Origin: Campylobacter hyointestinalis subsp. hyointestinalis
GTDB taxonomy: Bacteria > Campylobacterota > Campylobacteria > Campylobacterales > Campylobacteraceae
Assembly: GCF_013372145.1 (NCBI RefSeq)
Contig: NZ_CP053827.1
Location: forward strand, 248,001-312,000
Direction of reading: 5' to 3'
DNA: 64,000 nt
Both the position numbers and the translations under genes were made by a program. Positions within the stretch are counted from its first letter, which is position 1. Every line of letters starts with the position of its first letter. This document shows positions 27,704 through 36,978 of this stretch, piece after piece. Below the pieces are notes generated by a model that saw only the letters and a program-made list of their open reading frames with translations, did not search any database and had not been told where the DNA came from.

Positions 27704-27778
27704 TCCGGATTAGCTCAGCGGTAGAGTAGTCGGCTGTTAACCGATTGGTCGCTGGTTCGAATCCAGCATCCGGAGCCA
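27704..27778 (+). tRNA. tRNA-Asn (anticodon GTT)
   Basis: 75 nt cloverleaf including encoded CCA: acceptor arms TCCGGAT / ATCCGGA with G discriminator, D-arm containing AGCTCAGCGGTAGAG, anticodon stem around CTGTTAA with anticodon GTT, and T-arm GCTGGTTCGAATCCAGC. Directly followed by the stop codon of the convergent hypothetical gene at 27779; no integrated element uses its 3' end here. Confidence 0.97.
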
Positions 27779-28162
27779 CTATCTATCATCTTTTTTTGAT
27801 CCCATTATTATTTCAGTTTTTGTTCTAAGCTTTTTATTTATAAATCTTTTCTCTCTATCACTTAGCTTATCTTTGCTATCTTCATCTTCTTTTAGAGGTT
27901 TTGATTTTTGTGGTCTTTGTTTTGATAGTCCAAATAAAATATATATCGCAAAAAATATACAAGATATAGACAATATCCACTTTGCAAAAAGTGCATATCC
28001 TATGATATCTTCTTGCTTTGTTAGCTTGAGATATTCTATTACGTCGGCATATATGAATTGTGAAATGAGCACTAAAAATATAAGCGTCAAGATCAGTGCA
28101 AGTCGTTTTCTAAATTTGTAAATAAACGTCCAAAATATGGCTGATTTTATACCTTTTATCAC
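27779..28162 (-). CDS. Small two-helix membrane protein of unknown function
   Basis: 127 aa. Basic N terminus, helices about 19-41 (LALILTLIFLVLISQFIYA) and 58-79 (WILSISCIFFAIYILFGL), then a highly charged Lys/Glu/Asp tail. Its stop touches the tRNA-Asn 3' end. Eight nt separate it from the gene upstream, so they form a pair. No family recognised. Confidence 0.6.
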   Translation of the reverse strand: MIKGIKSAIFWTFIYKFRKRLALILTLIFLVLISQFIYADVIEYLKLTKQEDIIGYALFAKWILSISCIFFAIYILFGLSKQRPQKSKPLKEDEDSKDKLSDREKRFINKKLRTKTEIIMGSKKDDR

Positions 28163-28170
28163 TGTTTTTC

Positions 28171-28479
28171 CTAGACTAGAAAATCAAGCCCTAGTATAGC
28201 TAAAGCCGCTACTATGGTTTTGTTCTTTAAGCTATCTACTATACGACTTTTTTCATCTGTTAGCATTATCTCAAGCTCATCATCGTTAAAATCATCAAAA
28301 CTTTTGTGATTCATAGCCAGTTTGGCTTTTAGGGCAAGAACTGCTTTTTCTTGTATCTTTGTATCTACTTTATTTTTAAGTTTGCTACCGCCAAGCTTTG
28401 CATAATCAAATGTTTTTTGTAGTTTTGAGCTTGCTGCTTTGATAGCTCTGTTTGCTTTTATTTTTTTAGTTATATTCAA
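28171..28479 (-). CDS. Small basic hypothetical protein
   Basis: 102 aa, Lys-rich helical N-terminal two thirds, acidic patch DDFNDDELEIMLTDE near 60-75, and a hydrophobic end (KTIVAALAILGLDFLV) that could insert in the membrane. RBS AAGG-like (TTAAAGGTCT) upstream. First of a two-gene unit with the 127-aa membrane protein. Unknown function. Confidence 0.6.
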   Translation of the reverse strand: MNITKKIKANRAIKAASSKLQKTFDYAKLGGSKLKNKVDTKIQEKAVLALKAKLAMNHKSFDDFNDDELEIMLTDEKSRIVDSLKNKTIVAALAILGLDFLV

Positions 28480-28588
28480 AATTAGACCTTTAAATTTTTA
28501 AAATTATATTTGAAAAGTGTAAATATTTATAGTTTGAGATAATAAGGCTTTGTTTTGGTATGATAAAAATAAATAATAAAAAGTAAAA

Positions 28589-28612
28589 TTGCCCCTATAA
28601 AAAAAGGGGCAA
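28589..28612 (-). terminator. Rho-independent terminator of the cytochrome bc1 operon
   Basis: Minus-strand stem TTGCCCCT / AGGGGCAA with an A/T loop, then a T-rich tail. It begins 5 nt beyond the petC stop. Confidence 0.85.
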
Positions 28613-28616
28613 AATA

Positions 28617-29642
28617 TTAGTGTAATTTAGACCAAATTTTCTTTTTCCAAAGTAGTGCAAATATACCAAGTATAAAGAAATAACCCATCATATATAGACC
28701 AGTTGTTTCACGCTCAGCTTTTTTGCTATCTCCTGCTTGGCTCATATAAGCAATTGCTTGATTTTGAGCCTTCTCATTTAGTCCGACACGTGGCATAGAA
28801 GTGCCAGGAAGAAGTTTTTGAGTATCGTTTATAAAGTTATGCAAGTAATCAATACTTCTTGAACGGATATACATAGAAAGATCTGGAGGCGTAGTGCCAA
28901 GATAGCTTGCTATGCTTTGTTTGTTACCGTTTGTATAGACGCCCTCATATTTCATATCATGACATCTCGCACAAGCATTTACAAATACTTCTTTATCGCT
29001 CATCTCTTTTGGAGCTATACTTTTAAAGTAAGCTACTAGGTCAGCAATCTCACTGTTTAGATCACCGCCAGCACCCATAAACGCAGTCATAGGGAATGGA
29101 TTTTCATCGCCGAATTTATGACCGACTTTTAGTGCGGTAACCGGATCTTTGATAAGAGCGGCTAGGAATTTAGGATCATAAAGATATCCAGCAGTGCTAA
29201 GATCAGGAGGAGCTACGCCAAAGCTTTCACTAGCGGCTCTTGGATCCATAGGCTCAGGAACATTTGCTGATGCTATACCGTGACATCCTGTACAACCTGC
29301 TGCATTTACGAGCTCGGCACCTCTGTTTGCGTCGCCTTTAGCAAGATCTATAGAGTTTATATCATCCCAAAATGCTGTATATTTGTCCAAAGTAGCTTTG
29401 TCTATATCTGCTATTTTTTGAGCTGATTTTATAGCTTCTTCGTTATTGCTCGCTTTTGCTGTTTGCAAGGCGGCTTGAGAATTTGCCGCGTTTAATTTAG
29501 CAAGGTCTATATCTTCTTTTGCAAAATCAAAATTTGCCGGTTCTACGTGAGGGTGCAAAACTGAATGTGCGTAAGGCTCAACTCCCCAGTAGATGATACC
29601 AGTGACTATTACGACTACGATGAACGCCTTTAACTCTTTCAT
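28617..29642 (-). CDS. petC: Di-haem cytochrome c1 subunit of the bc1 complex
   Basis: 341 aa. N-terminal helix (about 7-21), two haem c motifs CTGCH (Cys117, His121) and CARCH (Cys224, His228), and a C-terminal anchor (YMMGYFFILGIFALLWKKK). The two-haem form instead of a mono-haem cytochrome c1 is typical of epsilonproteobacteria. Likely Met ligands lie in NPFPMTAFMG and LPGTSMPRVG. Passes electrons from the Rieske centre to cytochrome c553 and the cbb3 oxidase. Overlaps petB by 4 nt. Confidence 0.95.
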   Translation of the reverse strand: MKELKAFIVVVIVTGIIYWGVEPYAHSVLHPHVEPANFDFAKEDIDLAKLNAANSQAALQTAKASNNEEAIKSAQKIADIDKATLDKYTAFWDDINSIDLAKGDANRGAELVNAAGCTGCHGIASANVPEPMDPRAASESFGVAPPDLSTAGYLYDPKFLAALIKDPVTALKVGHKFGDENPFPMTAFMGAGGDLNSEIADLVAYFKSIAPKEMSDKEVFVNACARCHDMKYEGVYTNGNKQSIASYLGTTPPDLSMYIRSRSIDYLHNFINDTQKLLPGTSMPRVGLNEKAQNQAIAYMSQAGDSKKAERETTGLYMMGYFFILGIFALLWKKKIWSKLH

Positions 29643-30886
29643 TTATTCCCCTTTCTTTCGCGTATTGTTATGATAGGCAATACTACTAACAATAAAACTA
29701 GATAACCAACAGAAGCATAGAAGCCTACCCAAGCATTAAAGCCTGTTGGAGGAAGCTTTCCATAAACTGTTAGTATGATCAAGTCGATGATAAGAAGCCA
29801 AAACCACACGAAGAATGCCTTTCTTTTGTGGGCTGGAGCAACTACATCGCTTCTATCATAAAGAGGCATAAAAAATAATGAAATACCGGCAAATGCGAAT
29901 GCAAGCAAACCAATATCAGCAGCTTTCATAGGTCCTATATCAAAGAAGAATCCACGTAAAATTTCATATTGCCACAAGAAATACCACTCAGGATAGATGT
30001 GAGTAGGAGTTTTTGAAGCGTTTGCAGGATCAAAGTTTATAGGATCCATAGCAAAGCTAAAATGGAAAGATACCAAATAAGTAAAGAAAATCATAAAAAA
30101 TGATATATACATAAAGTCTTTACTTAAAAATCCAGGCCAAAATGGTATGACTTTTGAATTTTTTGTGTCACCGCTTAAGTATTTTTCAGCTTCAAGTTCA
30201 AAGTCTATCTCTTCACCTTCTAGGTTATTTACATGAGGAACTCTTAGAGTGTAGAAGTGGATAACTACAACCATGATAATTACTATAGGAAGTAAACAAA
30301 CGTGTAGCATAAAAAATCTAGTAAGAGTAGGATCGCTAACTGCGTAATCTCCTCTTATCCATTCAACGACTGCTTCACCTATAACAGGAATTCCGCCAAA
30401 TAGTTGAGTGATAACTTGTGCTGCCCAGTAGCTCATTTGTCCCCAAGGCAACATATATCCGCTGAATGCTTCAGCTGAAAATATAAGGAAAAGAAGCATA
30501 CCGCTTATCCATATCATCTCGCGACCTTTTTTGTATGAACCATAATAAATTCCTACAAATGCGTGGATATAAAGTATCAAAAATATAACTGAAGCCGCAA
30601 CTGCGTGCATATGACGCCATAGCCAACCATACTCGACTTCTTTCATAATAGTGTAATTTACGCTATCAAAAGCCAAATTTGCATCTGGTTTGTAGTACAT
30701 AACTAGCAAAAGACCAGTCACAAACAAAACTGTAAATAACGTCGTAAGGATAACACCCATTGCCCAAAGGAAATTTATATTTTTTGGGATCCAGTATTGT
30801 CCAGCTAAAACATTCCATAACTTAGTGATAGCGATACGTTGCTCGAACCAATCATAAACACTAGTAGCTTTTGTAATATGTGCCAT
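29639..30886 (-). CDS. petB: Cytochrome b subunit of the bc1 complex
   Basis: 415 aa polytopic protein. Haem-ligand histidines in WLWRHMHAVAAS and ILYIHAFVG (second helix region) and in MLHVCLLPIV and VVVIHFYTLRVPHV (fourth). Quinol-site motif PEWYFLW near residue 300. Oxidises menaquinol and pumps protons in the inner membrane. Between petA (14 nt) and petC (4-nt overlap). Confidence 0.96.
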   Translation of the reverse strand: MAHITKATSVYDWFEQRIAITKLWNVLAGQYWIPKNINFLWAMGVILTTLFTVLFVTGLLLVMYYKPDANLAFDSVNYTIMKEVEYGWLWRHMHAVAASVIFLILYIHAFVGIYYGSYKKGREMIWISGMLLFLIFSAEAFSGYMLPWGQMSYWAAQVITQLFGGIPVIGEAVVEWIRGDYAVSDPTLTRFFMLHVCLLPIVIIMVVVIHFYTLRVPHVNNLEGEEIDFELEAEKYLSGDTKNSKVIPFWPGFLSKDFMYISFFMIFFTYLVSFHFSFAMDPINFDPANASKTPTHIYPEWYFLWQYEILRGFFFDIGPMKAADIGLLAFAFAGISLFFMPLYDRSDVVAPAHKRKAFFVWFWLLIIDLIILTVYGKLPPTGFNAWVGFYASVGYLVLLLVVLPIITIRERKGNK

Positions 30887-30900
30887 TTTCTCCCTTTCTC

Positions 30901-31404
30901 TTAAGCTAAGCCGACGAGTTTCTTGTATTCAGGACCTTCTTCGCCTAAAACAAGTTTTGTACCGTCGATTCTAAATGGTGGGATATCTAGTGGGCGTGGT
31001 GGCGGTCCAAAAGTATTCACTCCACTTGCGTCAAATTCACCTCCGTGACATGCGCATTTAAAAGTATTTTGACTAGCTGACCAGCTAGGGATACAGCCAA
31101 GGTGTGTGCAAAGTCCGATAGCTACCATGTATTTATCGTTTCCGATAACTATATCTCTATTTGGATTTGCTTTCATTTCATCATTTTTTTTGATGATGAA
31201 AATAGGTTTTTTACGCCATTCTACTTGGCGGAACTCTCCAGCTTGCATAGGGCTTAGATCAACAGTCGTAAATCCAGCTGCCTTTACACTAGGAAGCGGA
31301 TCCCATGTTTTTTTCATACCAACAAGAGCAAATGCGCCGCCCACTGCAGCGACTGCGCCAAATGCCATGCCTATGAAATCACGTCTTTGCTTCTCTACAG
31401 ACAT
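30901..31404 (-). CDS. petA: Rieske iron-sulfur subunit of the bc1 complex
   Basis: 167 aa. Tat-type signal anchor: RRDFIGMAFGAVAAVGG. Cluster ligands Cys99 and His101 in CTHLGC and Cys117/119 with His120 in CACHGG. Short relative to mitochondrial forms but normal for Campylobacter. First gene of petABC; about 220 bases of A/T-rich DNA upstream must hold the promoter, though no single -10 stands out. Confidence 0.96.
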   Translation of the reverse strand: MSVEKQRRDFIGMAFGAVAAVGGAFALVGMKKTWDPLPSVKAAGFTTVDLSPMQAGEFRQVEWRKKPIFIIKKNDEMKANPNRDIVIGNDKYMVAIGLCTHLGCIPSWSASQNTFKCACHGGEFDASGVNTFGPPPRPLDIPPFRIDGTKLVLGEEGPEYKKLVGLA

Positions 31405-31623
31405 TTATTTCCTTTCGATTTGATTTATTATTTGTTTTGATCAAATTTGGTTTTAGTCAAGCTCATCACGTAATACTAAATTTAAATAATAGTAATGCAA
31501 AATCACCTGATAACTTGTAATTATAGTATTTTAAAATTAAAAAACTATTTAATCTGTTTATTTAAATTTTATATATATGAGCAAATTCATTGCATATTAA
31601 TATTATTTAAATTTTTAACGCTT

Positions 31624-32226
31624 TTATGAAAACAAAAATGTAAAAGCTAAGATCATCATAATGACGCCCGTGATAAACTCAAGGATTTTCCAAGATATAG
31701 GTTTGTTAAATAGTGGTATCAATACTCTAGCGCCGTATCCTAAGCTAAAGAAAAACAGAAAAGAAGCGCTCATAGCTCCGAGTCCGAACATCCATGCTAA
31801 ACTCCCAAAGCTAGTAGAAACACTACCTAGTAAAATCACAGTATCAAGATATACGTGAGGATTTAGCCAAGTGAATGCAAGTACTAAAAGAACTGTTTTT
31901 AGTCTGCTTGAGCCTAAATTTTGTGAAGTTTGCATGCTATGTGAAAGTCTAAATGACGAGTAAAAGCTTTTTAAAGAGTAAATAAATAAAAATATAAACG
32001 CAAAATATCTTGCAAATGTTTCTATGTATTGAAATTTTTGGATAGCAACGCCAAATCCCAAAATTCCAGCCCATATCATCAAAGCATCGCTAAAAGCACA
32101 TATAAGGCAGACTAGAAATATAAATTCCTTTTTGATGCCTTGTCTTAGCACAAAGGCGTTTTGAGCGCCTATAGGTAAAATCAGCGAAAGCCCAAGCAAG
32201 AAGCCTGAGATAAAAGCGTTTATCAC
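31624..32226 (-). CDS. LysE/ArgO-family amino acid exporter
   Basis: 200 aa, six hydrophobic segments, family start [20 protein letters not shown] and the [17 protein letters not shown] motif. Exports basic amino acids in characterised relatives; substrate here unproven. Overlaps the mnmG stop by 4 nt, so probably transcribed with mnmG. Confidence 0.88.
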   Translation of the reverse strand: MINAFISGFLLGLSLILPIGAQNAFVLRQGIKKEFIFLVCLICAFSDALMIWAGILGFGVAIQKFQYIETFARYFAFIFLFIYSLKSFYSSFRLSHSMQTSQNLGSSRLKTVLLVLAFTWLNPHVYLDTVILLGSVSTSFGSLAWMFGLGAMSASFLFFFSLGYGARVLIPLFNKPISWKILEFITGVIMMILAFTFLFS

Positions 32227-34091
32227 TTACTTTGCTTTTGGAGCGATTTTATGGCTATATGGAGTATATCGATAGCTGCTGGAGTTATACCGCTGATGTT
32301 TGAAGCCGCCGCTAGCGTAGGCGGAGCAAATTTATTTAGTTTTTCGACGACTTCATTACTTAGTCCGCTTATACTTTTAAACTCAAGATCTTTAGGAATT
32401 TCAACATTTAAAAGTCCTTTCATCTTTTCTACTTCAAGGCGTTGTTGAGAAATGTAATGGTAGTATTTTGCCCCAGTTAGAATTTGGTTTAGGCTATTTT
32501 CATCTAAATTTGCAAAAAAGTCATCTAGTTTTTTTAACTTTTCTATAGTAAATGTTTTGCGTGCGACTATCTTTTGTAGTGGCATTTTTTCGTTGATATT
32601 GTCTTCGTTTAAGCTTGCTAAAAACTCTAAGTTTTGTTTTGTAGGACTTAGCTCTTTTGTAAGCAAGATTTCCATACCTTTTTTTAAATTTGAACGTAAA
32701 TTTAGCATATCTTCGTACGCATCTTTTGGTAAAAGTCCTATGTTAAATCCATACTCGCTAAGACGCAGGTTTGCATTATCTTCACGTAAAAGCAAACGAT
32801 ACTCGGCTCTGGACGTAAACATTCTATAGGGCTCTTTTGTACCTTTTGTGACTAGATCGTCGATAAGAACGCCTATATAGCTCTCATCACGGCGCAATAC
32901 CAGCGGATCTTTTCCTTGCAAACTTAAAGTAGCGTTTATGCCAGCCATTAGCCCTTGAGCTGCGGCTTCTTCGTATCCTGTGGTACCATTTATCTGTCCT
33001 GCTAGGTAAAGTCCGCTAACTTTTTTTGTTTCTAAGCTATGTTTAAGCTCTGTAGGCATCACGTAGTCATACTCTATAGCATATCCGTGGCGAACTATTT
33101 TAGCATTTTCAAAGCCTTTAACAGAGTGTAGCATATCTACTTGAGCATCATAAGGCAAACTTGTTGAAAAACCATTTATATAGTACTCTGTAGCTTCTAT
33201 AGTCTGAGGTTCGATGAAGAGATGATGGCGATCTCTATCGCCAAAACGATTTATCTTGTCTTCTATACTAGGACAATACCTAGGACCGATCCCTTCTATC
33301 TGACCTGTAAATAGTGGGGCTCTATCAAAATTTGATCTTATGATATCGTGAGTAGTTTCATTTGTATAGGCTATATAACAAGGTAGTTGAGTTGGATTAA
33401 AATCTTTTGTGCGGAAGCTAAACTGAGCTGGATTTGCGTCGCCTTCTTGAACTTCTAAAACGCTAAAATCTATGCTGCTAGCAAGTACTCTAGGGCAAGT
33501 GCCGGTTTTTAGTCTGCCCATTTCTAAATTTAAGCTTTTTAGTGAGCTTGAGAGATTTTTACTGCTTAGTTCTCCGACGCGTCCGGCTTCAAGTTTGGCT
33601 AGTCCTACGTGGATGAGCCCATTTAAAAATGTTCCTGTAGTGATGATGAGTTTTTGTGTTTTGTATCTGTTATCTAAGTGAGTTTTTACGCCTGAGATTT
33701 TTCCATTCTGTGTCAAAATCTCAGTAGCTATCTCTTGAGTGACTTCTAAATTTGGAGTATTTAAAAGTAAATTTCGCATATAAACTCTGTATTTATCCAT
33801 ATCGATTTGAGCTCTACTTCCGCGTACTGCTGGACCTTTGCTTTCATTTAAAAGACGAAATTGAATCCCGCAAGCATCCGTAGTAAGAGCCATTTGTCCC
33901 CCAAGAGCGTCTATCTCTTTTACCAAGTGACCTTTGGCTAGGCCGCCTATAGCAGGGTTACAGCTAGCTGCTCCGATCTGCTCTGCAAGTATGGTTATAA
34001 GCATTGTTTTAGCGCCCATTCTTGCCGCTGCTAAAGAGGCTTCTATACCGGCGTGTCCTCCGCCCACGACTATCACATCATAATTCATCAT
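32223..34091 (-). CDS. mnmG: tRNA uridine-5-carboxymethylaminomethyl modification enzyme MnmG (GidA)
   Basis: 622 aa. FAD motif [64 protein letters not shown], and the C-terminal helical domain ([15 protein letters not shown] upstream of it). With MnmE installs cmnm5 at U34 of several tRNAs. Starts at one of two adjacent ATGs. Its promoter region is cut short by the transposon whose left end lies 70 bp upstream; TACAAT at 34127-34122 remains as a possible -10. Confidence 0.96.
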   Translation of the reverse strand: MMNYDVIVVGGGHAGIEASLAAARMGAKTMLITILAEQIGAASCNPAIGGLAKGHLVKEIDALGGQMALTTDACGIQFRLLNESKGPAVRGSRAQIDMDKYRVYMRNLLLNTPNLEVTQEIATEILTQNGKISGVKTHLDNRYKTQKLIITTGTFLNGLIHVGLAKLEAGRVGELSSKNLSSSLKSLNLEMGRLKTGTCPRVLASSIDFSVLEVQEGDANPAQFSFRTKDFNPTQLPCYIAYTNETTHDIIRSNFDRAPLFTGQIEGIGPRYCPSIEDKINRFGDRDRHHLFIEPQTIEATEYYINGFSTSLPYDAQVDMLHSVKGFENAKIVRHGYAIEYDYVMPTELKHSLETKKVSGLYLAGQINGTTGYEEAAAQGLMAGINATLSLQGKDPLVLRRDESYIGVLIDDLVTKGTKEPYRMFTSRAEYRLLLREDNANLRLSEYGFNIGLLPKDAYEDMLNLRSNLKKGMEILLTKELSPTKQNLEFLASLNEDNINEKMPLQKIVARKTFTIEKLKKLDDFFANLDENSLNQILTGAKYYHYISQQRLEVEKMKGLLNVEIPKDLEFKSISGLSNEVVEKLNKFAPPTLAAASNISGITPAAIDILHIAIKSLQKQSK

Positions 34092-34152
34092 TTCAAACCT
34101 TGTTGTTTTTTTAAGCGAAGGATTGTATCAAATTTAGTGTAAAAAAAGTATA

Positions 34153-34160
34153 AATTTAAA
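34153..34160 (+). repeat. Left target-site duplication of the R-M transposon
   Basis: AATTTAAA immediately before the left terminal repeat, identical to 37060-37067. Eight bases is the duplication length known for IS1595 elements. Confidence 0.8.
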
Positions 34161-34184
34161 GGCTATGTTTTTATTAAGTATTGA
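34161..34184 (+). repeat. Left terminal inverted repeat
   Basis: Begins GGCTATGTTTTTAT and ends GTATTGA; differs from the reverse complement of the right repeat only at positions 5, 15, 16 and 17. Confidence 0.85.
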
Positions 34185-34244
34185 AATTTAAGCTTTATTT
34201 TGCTAAAATATCTACATTAAAAATAGCACAATAAAGGCGGTAAA

Positions 34245-35267
34245 ATGGCAACTTCTAACGCAGAACTTGAAATCGTAAAACAGCTTTTTAGCACTCTAAG
34301 CGATGATGATAAAAAATCATTTCTAAAATCTATCAAAAACAAAGAAAAATCAGAGCAAAATTTAATACTCTCAAAAGAGATAAAAGCGTGTCCGCATTGC
34401 AAATCTACTAATTTTGTGAAAAATGGAAAAAAAGATGGCAAACAAAGATTTATGTGTATGGATTGTCATAAGACATTTACTGTTACAAATAACTCAATCT
34501 TTTTTAAAACCCAAAAAGACCTTGAAATTTGGCAAAAATATATCCATTGTATGATTGAAAAATACTCACTTAGAAAAACCGCTGAAATTTGTGGCATTGC
34601 ACTATCTACTGCGTTTTTTTGGCGACATAAAATCTTAGACACATTGCAAAAAATGCAAGATGAAGTAAAACTTAATGGCATAGTAGAAGCAGATGAAACA
34701 TTTATGCCTATCTCATATAAAGGTCATCACAAGGATTTTAACTTTCCACGCTTAGCAAAGAAAAGAGGAACTGCAAACACTAAGCGTGGCTTATCAAAAG
34801 AACTTGTTTGCATACCTTGCGTAGTAAATTTAAATGGCAAATCAATAGCAAAAATATCTAATCTGGGTAAGCCAAATATTGCTAGTTTATCCAAAGTAAT
34901 ACAAGGCAAAGTTGAGAAAGAAAGCGTATTTGTAACTGATAGCCTACGCTCATATTTAAAACTATCAAATGAAATGAGCCTAAACCATATCTGCATACCA
35001 CGAAACAAACATAGTAACGGCTCGTTTAATATTCAAGTCGTAAATAACTACCATAGCAGACTTAAATCAATGCTTGTGTATAATTTTAAAGGTGTGGCTA
35101 CTAAGTATCTAAATAATTATCTTGTCTATCACAACTTTGTAAATTTTGCAAAAGAGAGTAGAAAAGATAAAGAACAAATTTTGCTAAACCATATACTAAA
35201 CACAAATTGCATAAGCCAAAGCATAAGCGTAGCAAATAGACCTGCCGTGCCGTTATTGGTAGCGTAA
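34245..35267 (+). CDS. IS1595-family (ISXO2-like) transposase
   Basis: 340 aa. N-terminal zinc ribbon CPHC...CMDC (about 46-72), then a helical DNA-binding segment (SLRKTAEICGIALSTAFFWR), then the DDE domain: first Asp in GIVEADETFMP, second in VFVTDSLRSYLKL, and the family-specific VNNYHSRLKSML replacing the usual third-acid region. Length normal for the family. RBS AAAGGCGG precedes the ATG. Methyltransferase gene follows after 29 nt on the same strand, probably on the same transcript. Confidence 0.93.
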   Translation: MATSNAELEIVKQLFSTLSDDDKKSFLKSIKNKEKSEQNLILSKEIKACPHCKSTNFVKNGKKDGKQRFMCMDCHKTFTVTNNSIFFKTQKDLEIWQKYIHCMIEKYSLRKTAEICGIALSTAFFWRHKILDTLQKMQDEVKLNGIVEADETFMPISYKGHHKDFNFPRLAKKRGTANTKRGLSKELVCIPCVVNLNGKSIAKISNLGKPNIASLSKVIQGKVEKESVFVTDSLRSYLKLSNEMSLNHICIPRNKHSNGSFNIQVVNNYHSRLKSMLVYNFKGVATKYLNNYLVYHNFVNFAKESRKDKEQILLNHILNTNCISQSISVANRPAVPLLVA

Positions 35268-35296
35268 GCTGTAAAAAATTTAAAAAAGGAATAAAA

Positions 35297-36205
35297 TTGT
35301 CATATAAAAAATATTTAAACAATGTTACATTGGGTGATTGCTGTGAGCTAATGAAAAATATTCCTAATAATTATATTTCAGGCTGCATAACTGACCCACC
35401 ATATAATTATGAATTTTTTGGTAGAAATTGGGATAATGTAGAAATAAAACGCAGAAAAAATAAAGCAAATAACAATAAAAATATATTGGTAAAAAATATA
35501 CCTTATGGCAGTGGGTTAGCAGGAGGAGTTAAAAATGAAAGATGGTATAAAAAAAATAGGGATAATATTTTAGAATATCAATCTTGGGTGGAGCATTGGG
35601 GGAAAGAGTTATATAGAATTTTAAAGCCTGGTGCGTTTATAATGGTATTTAATAGCAATAGGAGTGTGGCACATATTCAAATAGCACTTGAAAACGTGGG
35701 TTTTTATACCAAAGATATGTTTATATGGATAAGAAATAGTGGTATTCCAAAAGGCTTAAATGCTTATGAAAAAATGAAAAAAGATGGATATGAATTGGCA
35801 GAAAATTGGAAAGGCTGGCATAGTGCAACAAGAAACAATTACGAGGCAGTATCTGTCTTGCAAAAACCAATAGAAAACAATTATGTAAACAATGTAAAGA
35901 AATACGGAGTAGGACTTTTAAAAACAGAAGGCTATATAAATCATAATGGCTTTCTATCAAATATATTTGAAGGCTATCAAAGAGATAAAAAAGATGATTT
36001 CAATAAGCATATAACGGTTAAACCAATAAAACTTATAGAAAAATTAGCAGAGATGATTGTTCCAAAACAAACAAATAATATTATAATTGACCCTTTTATG
36101 GGAAGTGGGACAACAGCATTAGCTTGTAAAAATTTAGGTATTCCATATATTGGTTTTGAATTAAATGAAGAGTATATTAAAATAGCAAATATGCGATTAT
36201 CTTAA
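35297..36205 (+). CDS. Type II DNA methyltransferase (N6-adenine or N4-cytosine) of the transposon-borne R-M system
   Basis: 302 aa from TTG 35297, RBS AAAGGA 6 nt upstream. Catalytic motif IV TDPPYNYEFFGRNWD near residue 32 comes before the SAM motif DPFMGSGTTALACKNLG near 268, giving beta-class order (N6_N4_Mtase). The central region is probably the target-recognition part. DPPY does not separate N6-A from N4-C. It protects DNA from the endonuclease encoded convergently; the two genes meet at TTAA (36202-36205), which contains both stop codons. The DNA is visibly more A/T-rich than flanking housekeeping genes. Confidence 0.92.
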   Translation: MSYKKYLNNVTLGDCCELMKNIPNNYISGCITDPPYNYEFFGRNWDNVEIKRRKNKANNNKNILVKNIPYGSGLAGGVKNERWYKKNRDNILEYQSWVEHWGKELYRILKPGAFIMVFNSNRSVAHIQIALENVGFYTKDMFIWIRNSGIPKGLNAYEKMKKDGYELAENWKGWHSATRNNYEAVSVLQKPIENNYVNNVKKYGVGLLKTEGYINHNGFLSNIFEGYQRDKKDDFNKHITVKPIKLIEKLAEMIVPKQTNNIIIDPFMGSGTTALACKNLGIPYIGFELNEEYIKIANMRLS

Positions 36206-36768
36206 AAATCATATTTGGCTTTTAAACAAGCCAAATATTGAACTATATCTATTCCACCATAGTTTATGATAAAATCAAAAGCATCTTTGTCAGAGATAAT
36301 TTCCCAACCGCCGTTTATAGCAGCAGTAATAGCCGCTGGTAGGTTATCGTTTCTTAAAATCAGGAAAACTGGATTATATCCCATTTCTTTTAACATTTTT
36401 CCATATAATTTAAATTTTTTCAGCGTTCCACTATCGCCTGAACCAATTCGATATTTAGCATCAATTGCCAAATTACCTATGAAATAATCTACAGGGTGGT
36501 CTGTTCCAAAATCAACACTTTCTGGTGGCTTAAATAGATTATTGGAAGTAAAAAGCTCTTTGGTTATTAATTCCCAAACTCTTCCAAGCTCTCTATTCCA
36601 ATATTGCATATTTTGCATTTTTGTTTCATAAGTTATATTAAAAAAATCCATTAAAATATCTGAGTCAGAAACAATTGTGTCAAATTTCTTTGATTTAAAA
36701 TTACTTTTATATTGCGACAAAATATCAATAACATTACGTTCTATTTGCTCTATAACTATATTCATCAT
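36202..36768 (-). CDS. Type II restriction endonuclease, possibly ApaLI-like
   Basis: 188 aa. A PD-(D/E)XK-type centre is visible: VDFGTDHPVDYFIGNLAIDAK around residues 85-105, with Asp and the DAK pair, then YRIGSGDSGTLKKFKLYGK. The GSGDSGTLKKFK part resembles ApaLI-family enzymes (GTGCAC) as I remember them; that identity and hence specificity are tentative. Starts in an ATGA overlap with the controller gene, with GGAG 8 nt before, so it is made after and coupled to the controller. Confidence 0.8.
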   Translation of the reverse strand: MMNIVIEQIERNVIDILSQYKSNFKSKKFDTIVSDSDILMDFFNITYETKMQNMQYWNRELGRVWELITKELFTSNNLFKPPESVDFGTDHPVDYFIGNLAIDAKYRIGSGDSGTLKKFKLYGKMLKEMGYNPVFLILRNDNLPAAITAAINGGWEIISDKDAFDFIINYGGIDIVQYLACLKAKYDF

Positions 36769-36971
36769 TTTAGTAACTCCGACAAATCAGCTCCTAGAGC
36801 TTTTGCAATTTTATAAGCATTTATTAGGGTAATATTTTTCTCACATCTTTCTATACTGCCAATATAAGTTCTATGCAGACTAGATAATTCTGCTAACTTT
36901 TCCTGAGTAATATTTAGTGCTTGTCGTCTTTTGCGAACATTTTTTGCAAATATGTTTAAAATGGAAATCAT
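36765..36971 (-). CDS. Xre/HTH controller (C) protein of the R-M system
   Basis: 68 aa, a single HTH_3 domain: NVRKRRQALNITQEKLAELS, then recognition helix region LHRTYIGSIERCEKNIT and INAYKIAKALGADLSELL. Size and position immediately before the endonuclease gene fit C proteins, which delay endonuclease expression on entry to a new cell and activate, then repress, their own promoter. No RBS precedes ATG 36971; the -10 at 36986-36981 places transcription start at the ATG, so a leaderless mRNA is likely. Confidence 0.85.
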   Translation of the reverse strand: MISILNIFAKNVRKRRQALNITQEKLAELSSLHRTYIGSIERCEKNITLINAYKIAKALGADLSELLK

Positions 36972-36978
36972 AATTTAT

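Noticed and set aside
27704-28479. Integrated island at the tRNA-Asn 3' end
   Set aside because: No integrase, no repeat of the tRNA 3' end was seen, and the genes beyond are small resident-looking proteins followed by the bc1 operon.
32223-34091. mnmG or eptC as genes disrupted by the transposon
   Set aside because: mnmG is complete and the insertion lies 70 bp upstream of it; the eptC-like stop lies 33 bp beyond the right duplication, so neither coding sequence is cut.
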